Positions 59,301 through 64,000 of a stretch of 64,000 bases of DNA are shown here, one piece after another (the first letter of the stretch is position 1; each line of letters starts with the position of its first letter). Source of the DNA: a virus; IMG/VR virus record IMGVR_UViG_3300044972_001012, positions 1 to 64,000 of that record; one strand, written 5' to 3'. Below the pieces are notes generated by a model. It was not told the origin of the DNA. It saw nothing but the letters and a program-made list of their open reading frames with translations, and ran no database searches. The position numbers were made by a program, and so were the translations under genes.

Positions 59301-62300
59301 AGAAATTGATAGACAGAGAAATAAAAGGTTTGTAGCAGATAAAGGTAAAATAGACAAACTCAAAACAGCTTTGAAGAAGGCTGATGATGAGGCCGTTGCT
59401 GCTGCCGTTGAATCTGTAGTGGCTGATACCACTCCTGCTCCTGAAGCTACACGACCCAAGACCTGGGGAGAGAAGAATAAGATTGTAACGAAGTCTATTT
59501 ACGAAGCCGCTAAAAAGGCTCTCAAGAAAATAAAACTATTCTCTACACCACTTCCTGAAGAACTCATTACCATTGCTGCCTATCACATTGAAGCGGGAGC
59601 AAGAAGTTTTGCTGATTTCAGTAAGGAGATGATTAAGGATTTCGGAAGGAAGGTTAAACCGTATCTGAAAGCTGCTTACAAAAATGCTCAGGCAAAAGTG
59701 GGAGGTACAGGGTATTCCTCAGACACGGAGATAGCCAAACATCTTGCAACAGATTTAGAAAAGGATATTCAAAACATCCTGAAAGAATCTGGCGTTAAGA
59801 TTCGTGATGTTATAAAGCAACACTATTCAGAGGGAGAGCGCACAAAGGAAGCCCTTACAAAAGCATTAGTTGAAAAGCTTGGCCTAGATGAAGGAGATGC
59901 TTCCGTCATAGCAGAAAAGGTAAACGAAGTTTTTACTAAGATTGCCAATGAAAAGAAGCAACAGGCATTAAAGTCAATTGAAAAGCGCAACCAAAGAAAA
60001 ACTCCTGTACGCAAAACTGCCGAACAAAAACTCATAGAACTTTCCAATCTTGGTGCGCTTGATGAAAAAGCATTTAAGGAGGAATACGCAAGGGCTATGG
60101 GCTTCCCGGAACTCACCGCAGAGAATGCAGCCGCTATAAAAGAACTTGCAGAGAAGGTTCAGCAAGCAGCAGAAGGAAGGCCAAAGCAAAAGGCTATTGT
60201 TGACCTTTTGAACTATCAAGCAAACATCAAGGGAATAGATGCAATTGATGTAGGAACGGCTATTTGGATGGCTTCCATTCTATCGGGTCCAGTTACACAG
60301 GCTAAAAACATATTTGGTAATGTGTTCAATATGTCAACCTTGTTGTTTGATATGGCCTTAACAAATCCAAAAGACCTTCCATTTATTTTGAAAGGACTTT
60401 CTGTAGGGCTAGGCAATGGTGTTGCAGAAGGAGGTACAACTCTTGTTACGGGGTATCCACCAATGAAACTTCGTAACGAAGCAATGGGCATTTTGGAAAG
60501 AACCAATTTTGGTAAACTTAATCCATACCAATCATTGAAATATGTAACTCGTTTTATGTTGGCTTCCGATGCTTTAACATATGGAGGGTTGCGTGAAATG
60601 AGGGCTTATCAAAAGGCTCTGTCAGAAGCAAGAGATAAGTATCCATCTGTTGATGCCGTCCAAAAAGCGATAGAAATATTGGGGCAAACCGATGAGCAAT
60701 ACCAAGCTGCAAGAGAAACGGCTAAATTAGAATACGATGAGGAAGTAGCAAGAATAGAAGCAGACAACACCCTGTCAAAAAAGCAGAGAGCAATAAAGAA
60801 AAGAGTTGCAACTTTTGAGAAATTTAGGCGTGTTTATGACCTCATCGAACAGAACCGTCCTGAATCTTTGGTTGCTGATGCTCACGACTTTGCAGCAAAA
60901 GGAACATTTACCAATACTCCAACAGGCACTTTAGGTGTAGGAGCAAGGTTCTTGAATGGTGTAAAGCATAATATTAAACTAGCAAGTCTTGCCGTTCCTT
61001 TCACAAACACGATTGCCAATGTTGCCAACAATGTCATAAACTACACACCATTAGGATATGTCAGAGCCGCAAGAGGTGGATCTATTTTAATGGGTAGACA
61101 GAAAGAGTTTACGGATGAGGATAAGGCAAGGATGGTGAGGAGTGCCACATTGGGACTCACAGCCGCTGTAGCTACATATATATTAAGCGCAGTGGGTGGT
61201 GATGACGAGGATGAGGAGAAGAATTGGTTCAGAATTACCGCAGAAGGCTACGGAGACTACAAGAAGAATAAGGAACTTGAAGCTACCGGCTGGAAGCCAT
61301 ATAGTATTAAAATAGGTGACACCTGGTGGAGTTATCAACTCACTCCGTTAATGGGAATCTTGTCTGCTGTGGGCGCAATTCGTGATTACGAAAAGTATCA
61401 CAACAAAAAGATAAACGAATCGGATATGAATAAGTTGGTAATACCAATTCAGGTGATGCTATCAACTATTGCCGAGTCTTCATATCTATCTTCTGTAGAA
61501 GGGCTTCTGTCTGCACTATTAGGTGGGGCTAGGGGAAAAGACCCGGTTCAAGAGTTAACGGATTGGATAACGAAGACAGGAGCAGCCGTTGTGCCTATTG
61601 TTGGAACAAACTTCTATCAGCAGAACGCTCAAATGATTCAAAGGTTCTTGGATATGCCTGATAAGGAATATAGAGGTACATACTTCGGCAAAATGCTTCG
61701 TAATATTCCATATGCAAGAGACCAATACTTTAACACGGTTAACGGGCTTGGCGAAGAGATGCTACCACCAAGATTGAATATTCTTTATTCAAATTCAGAT
61801 GGCGGTGAGTATGCGAAACTTTGGCAGCTTATGGCTGATAAGAACCAGGTTACAAGTAAACCTGAAAGAAATGGAGCTTCTTACATTGACATTAATAGCG
61901 ATGAAAAAGCTATGACCGATGAGCAGTTCTATATGTTTTCCAAGATACGAGGTGAATACATCCGTAACCTTATGATGGTCAATTATGACAACCTCAAGGA
62001 GATGGATGAAGAAGAGTTCACTAAATGGATGCAGTCCACAAAAAGTAAGGCGAATAGCTGGGCTAATGGTGAACTTGCTTTACAATATGAAAAAGGAATC
62101 TATGAAAAAAACATTCAGCCATTTAAAGCAGAAGCCTCTCACGAAAGGGACAGAATGGTTTACGCTATTGAAAAAGGTGACACAGAGGAGGCTAAAACGG
62201 CTTTTAGTAATTACGAGAAGTTGTCTCCGCAAAGTGCATTTAAAGATAGAAAGGCTCTTTTTACAGAAATAGTTGATGACAAGGTTGCCCCTGCTGGAAT

Positions 62301-62592
62301 AAAACCAGCGGATCGTATTGACTTTTATAAAGGCGTATTGCTTGGAGATAATCGTAACATCAAGATTGAGCAAAAGCAACCTGATGGTAAGGTGAAAATG
62401 GTTCAAAAGCCATTCAATGAAATCTTCACAGAAGAGGAGAGGGCAGATTTTAAAAGACAATACTTTGAGCAAGAAGAAACTGTTGCTAAAAAGTTAAAGG
62501 TGTTGGATGATGTCCTTGAAAGAAAATACTCTGAAAAAACAGGAGGAGAGGCTTTGTGGAGAAGGTATGTAAAGAGGGCAAATAAGAAGTAA
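56332..62592 (+). CDS. Giant polyvalent virion protein
   Basis: 2086 residues. An N-terminal hook (RIFTFKATGETMSYDQVRQY) is followed at about 400-560 by a conserved polyvalent-protein domain: HYDEPNILVHLRMNTRTDAN, VLFLEEVQSDWGQKG, APFVMDTNAWTKLGLKMALK and IAWTTGEQQNDRYDLSKQV. Pro-rich linkers and helical arrays follow. A domain at about 1500-1640 with PTGTLGVGARFLNG, AVPFTNTIANVANNVINYTP and a hydrophobic helix (AVATYILSAVGG) resembles large polyvalent protein-associated domain 38. It is likely an internal protein ejected into the host. The enzymatic activity of the first domain is not established. Confidence 0.7.
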   Translation: MAKLPCVPQSRIFTFKATGETMSYDQVRQYLMENPDIWIKGAKEGKEVAMPKAEKPTAMPSNTNADIANRIRNKKQRGALSAIDFGISVTIYNGALDFMASQVDKGTKLGNAIANTIKWIDEKMAGAKWNKGAFGKYMNDTYSVTLPNGREIEVVRDDSKETAEVINGWYSDLEQKILDSKEERLPAATWAKRLKSKEDEDLWTGLRDFLERKKPSEQVSKKELRDWMKDNRVEISEVIKTDKTTKEQYREDAIERGKAVGLEVEFGDENEIRISVPSQGSIQDFQVDTKTNRGYTAENYEVDVSVLEVANDLFNENRSKIYGDSNQEQVFNTKFSKYQLEGDKENYKELLVTLPSKNNLDIISNEIYQKQYSQLNPEERVAVKRKARERGETVDESNLFKSSHYDEPNILVHLRMNTRTDANGNKVLFLEEVQSDWGQKGKKEGFGLTEQEITRLRELGYEYKDGKVGMMFGDDFIPRNHNDLVGEAAKIARKAQVGVPTAPFVMDTNAWTKLGLKMALKEAVKQGADKIAWTTGEQQNDRYDLSKQVKFIDYSKNNDGTYNIGSDVEGTSYNDISISRIEEIFGKEIAEKVQSETGVKSPINSTQKRLEGLDLKVGGKGMKGFYGSPSEGNLGIVGNVAKSLFKQELGTVEIGVGKETIRNWESAKGQGYKVIRKSEYKGADEWTKEYVVVNSDGIAAYSDNTEQSAINGFLKYFSGADLVQPKITTQASIDITPEMRESAEKGLSLFGTKLSPEQELKQAFDKWKAENNKVGIVPNWERQAKADIELFKAVGTYLAKKLQQGAYSFEKFIGDLGKINIEKIDEQRVKWKGFYDEAVAKGKAQQPPVTPPPVTPTEEGKIKERKTITSIKDATDISDSVKEALGGDRTKYEVLPNQVSVKEATAILDAIGADKAKEMVLTNSKEMPSAFRTTLAQVLIKQYNKEGKFQDAVDVAEGIAEIATDWGQGIQALSMFEYLTPEGQLLAAQREIDRQRNKRFVADKGKIDKLKTALKKADDEAVAAAVESVVADTTPAPEATRPKTWGEKNKIVTKSIYEAAKKALKKIKLFSTPLPEELITIAAYHIEAGARSFADFSKEMIKDFGRKVKPYLKAAYKNAQAKVGGTGYSSDTEIAKHLATDLEKDIQNILKESGVKIRDVIKQHYSEGERTKEALTKALVEKLGLDEGDASVIAEKVNEVFTKIANEKKQQALKSIEKRNQRKTPVRKTAEQKLIELSNLGALDEKAFKEEYARAMGFPELTAENAAAIKELAEKVQQAAEGRPKQKAIVDLLNYQANIKGIDAIDVGTAIWMASILSGPVTQAKNIFGNVFNMSTLLFDMALTNPKDLPFILKGLSVGLGNGVAEGGTTLVTGYPPMKLRNEAMGILERTNFGKLNPYQSLKYVTRFMLASDALTYGGLREMRAYQKALSEARDKYPSVDAVQKAIEILGQTDEQYQAARETAKLEYDEEVARIEADNTLSKKQRAIKKRVATFEKFRRVYDLIEQNRPESLVADAHDFAAKGTFTNTPTGTLGVGARFLNGVKHNIKLASLAVPFTNTIANVANNVINYTPLGYVRAARGGSILMGRQKEFTDEDKARMVRSATLGLTAAVATYILSAVGGDDEDEEKNWFRITAEGYGDYKKNKELEATGWKPYSIKIGDTWWSYQLTPLMGILSAVGAIRDYEKYHNKKINESDMNKLVIPIQVMLSTIAESSYLSSVEGLLSALLGGARGKDPVQELTDWITKTGAAVVPIVGTNFYQQNAQMIQRFLDMPDKEYRGTYFGKMLRNIPYARDQYFNTVNGLGEEMLPPRLNILYSNSDGGEYAKLWQLMADKNQVTSKPERNGASYIDINSDEKAMTDEQFYMFSKIRGEYIRNLMMVNYDNLKEMDEEEFTKWMQSTKSKANSWANGELALQYEKGIYEKNIQPFKAEASHERDRMVYAIEKGDTEEAKTAFSNYEKLSPQSAFKDRKALFTEIVDDKVAPAGIKPADRIDFYKGVLLGDNRNIKIEQKQPDGKVKMVQKPFNEIFTEEERADFKRQYFEQEETVAKKLKVLDDVLERKYSEKTGGEALWRRYVKRANKK

Positions 62593-62597
62593 CTTTG
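62590..62597 (+). promoter_or_regulatory. TAnnTTTG box before the last gene
   Basis: TAACTTTG, whose TAA is the stop codon of the 2086-aa gene, ends 4 nt before ATG 62602. The same layout occurs at 32548 and 34622. It may be a promoter giving a leaderless mRNA, or a translational signal. Confidence 0.45.
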
Positions 62598-62601
62598 TAA
62601 T

Positions 62602-64000
62602 ATGATACATAGGATTGACAGGGTTAACCCAGACATTGATGACAGGGTGATAAAGCCAAACGAGGCGAGGGCTGCAAAAAACCTTCGCTTTGGTGCATCC
62701 GTGGAAAATACGAACCTCTCTGGGGGTATTCTTCTCAATGGAAATGAGCAATTACAATATGCCATTCCTGCTGGAGACAATCTTGTTGTCGGTGTGATGG
62801 ATGACTTTGAGGCGCAAGTTGTTTACTTCGCCTTGTACAACAGCCAAGGTAATCACGCTATTTATTTGGTGAGAGGAAGTAACAATTCTATAGAAAGGAT
62901 TGTCAGAGGGTCGTGGTTGAATTTCAATACAACAATGAATGTCTCTATGGCTGCCATTGATGGTAAGCTATATTGGACAGACAATGTGAATCAGCCGAGG
63001 ATGGTGAATGTTGCAAAGGGCATTCGCACACAGAAGTTGGAAGATGGAGATGGCACACAAGTGGACACCTATCCACTTCCTGCTGAAGAATGGTATTACA
63101 CGCAGATAAAGAGACAACCAGGAGTTGCTTTAGATGTATATACTATGATTCGTTGGTTTGATAGTTTATGGTATATCCTAAACACAAGTTGGACTCCAAA
63201 AGAGGCTAGTAAGGATTATGCCACAGAGCCAGAAACATACAACATCACTGGCTTTGGAAATGATTCTGCCTATCAATTTTCCTACTATTATGTATATGAC
63301 AATGATGAGGAAAGTAGGCTTGCCCCTTGGTCTGAGCCAATATTTTGGAAAACAGATATTGTTATTCAAGTTCCTGCTTATGAGTTTCAGAATTACATAC
63401 AAGGCAAAAATCTAATAAAGAGAATTGTATTTGTATACAGGCAGAACAATGATGGAATAGAGTATATAGCATCAATAAAGGATAATGATGTCAATAACTA
63501 TATATCTCCAACATCGCTTCCGGGCTACTTCCCAAGTTTTAATACAAGGCCAGGATCTGCAATACCAGAAGCCCAAGTTTTAGTGGATTTTGAAAATGTT
63601 CCATCAATAAGTTTTGTCAGTGCAGATTTGCAAAATTTACAAAGGACTCCCGTATCAACAAACATCACCAACGCAAGATTTGATGCAGTTCCTTTTCAAT
63701 CTCAAGCAAACGAAATTGCTCAGAATAGGCTTAATCATGGAAACTACCTTTCCGACTATCCTCAGTTTAATGATATTCAATTAGATGTAACCCCCGAAAA
63801 TGTTACGGATTTCCCACCTCCTGTTAATGCCGCACTTAATTCTGTTGTAAATGTCAGGTCTTTTAGACCATCATCAACATACAGTTTTGGTATTGAGCTC
63901 TTGGATGAATATGGGCGAACTATAGGAGTTGTTTCTAATAAGACAATAACCATCCCACGCCCTAAAGTGTCAGTAACGCAAGTAACAGGAGTTCCTCAAA
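62602..64000 (+). CDS. Large beta-rich virion protein, 3' end outside window
   Basis: ATG 62602 opens a frame with no stop to the window edge (466 codons seen). The start (MIHRIDRVNPDIDDRVIKPN, then EARAAKNLRFGASVENTNLS and LLNGNEQL) resembles the N-termini of large tail-needle, muzzle or stabiliser proteins of Bacteroidota podoviruses, which begin with a ..D.D.R.l.pnE.R.A.N.r.. pattern. The remainder is beta-propeller-like (IDGKLYWTDNVNQPRMVNVA; YYYVYDNDEESRLAPWSEPI). A tail component is likely. The full length is unknown. Confidence 0.65.
   Translation, partial: MIHRIDRVNPDIDDRVIKPNEARAAKNLRFGASVENTNLSGGILLNGNEQLQYAIPAGDNLVVGVMDDFEAQVVYFALYNSQGNHAIYLVRGSNNSIERIVRGSWLNFNTTMNVSMAAIDGKLYWTDNVNQPRMVNVAKGIRTQKLEDGDGTQVDTYPLPAEEWYYTQIKRQPGVALDVYTMIRWFDSLWYILNTSWTPKEASKDYATEPETYNITGFGNDSAYQFSYYYVYDNDEESRLAPWSEPIFWKTDIVIQVPAYEFQNYIQGKNLIKRIVFVYRQNNDGIEYIASIKDNDVNNYISPTSLPGYFPSFNTRPGSAIPEAQVLVDFENVPSISFVSADLQNLQRTPVSTNITNARFDAVPFQSQANEIAQNRLNHGNYLSDYPQFNDIQLDVTPENVTDFPPPVNAALNSVVNVRSFRPSSTYSFGIELLDEYGRTIGVVSNKTITIPRPKVSVTQVTGVPQ

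Noticed and set aside
1-64000. CRISPR arrays, insertion sequences, integrase or reverse transcriptase of a diversity-generating retroelement
   Set aside because: None seen: no repeat-spacer pattern, no DDE transposase or tyrosine recombinase motifs, no RT motif, and no template/variable repeat pair noticed near the fibre genes.
1-64000. Amber (TAG) recoding as in some crAss-like phages
   Set aside because: Several convincing genes end at TAG (for example 493, 5750, 20911), and no in-frame TAG interrupts conserved domains.

Overview
The window reads as part of a tailed-phage genome whose host is probably a member of the Bacteroidota. Two observations support that host. Start codons are preceded by A-rich stretches rather than Shine-Dalgarno sequences. 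Many transcription starts carry the Bacteroidota sigma-ABfr type promoter, a TAnnTTTG box with TTTG or TTG 19-21 nt upstream (clearest at 39921-39951, 22909-22940, 18452-18484, 35472-35504). Gene density is very high, with many ATGA-type overlaps. TAG is used as an ordinary stop, so I see no sign of amber recoding. The order terminase, connector or ring-like proteins, two giant polyvalent proteins and a large beta-rich protein resembles short-tailed crAss-like phages and related Cellulophaga/Bacteroides phages, but no virion RNA polymerase is present in this window and the assignment is tentative.

Layout. 1-14.4 kb (+): head and fibre genes, with a truncated gene at the left edge, a scaffold-like protein, the major capsid protein, small connector-like genes, three genes sharing a repeated beta module, a 1446-residue fibre and its distal proteins. 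14.4-17.7 kb (+): an NlpC/P60-like enzyme, several small membrane proteins, a spanin-like protein, a holin candidate and a CHAP-type endolysin. 17.7-27.6 kb (-): a leftward block of mostly small early genes, including an ssDNA-binding protein, a Gp157-like protein, two LytTR-domain proteins and a cytosine-C5 methyltransferase. The methyltransferase contains an out-of-frame HNH gene with its own promoter, and a second open frame overprinted on it. 27.6-28.6 kb: a divergent non-coding control region with direct repeats and long G-runs, next to a RepL-like winged-helix gene; this is my candidate replication origin. 28.6-39.9 kb (+): small genes, two unusual tRNA-like genes, a metallophosphatase, a zincin, two pseudoknotted RNA elements, and replication genes (DUF6291-like, primase-helicase, NinB-like, HNH). 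39.9-45.3 kb (+): two GroES-like genes, a chain of overlapping small genes, the large terminase and a small separately transcribed gene. 45.3-48.1 kb (-): a reversed glycan/methyltransferase cassette. 48.1-64 kb (+): connector proteins, a coiled-coil protein, a 1341-aa and a 2086-aa polyvalent protein with a ferritin-like gene between them, and a large gene that runs off the right edge.

How it fits together. The two strands diverge from about 28 kb: leftward early/accessory genes, rightward replication genes followed by packaging and structural genes. The capsid genes at the left edge would follow naturally from the genes at the right edge if the genome is circularly permuted and only slightly longer than this window (inference). 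The observations I consider most unusual are the paired pseudoknot-terminator RNAs at 35.5-36.0 kb, the nested genes in the methyltransferase, the reversed triple-fusion glycan cassette, and the ferritin plus kinase/ParB-like modules among virion genes.
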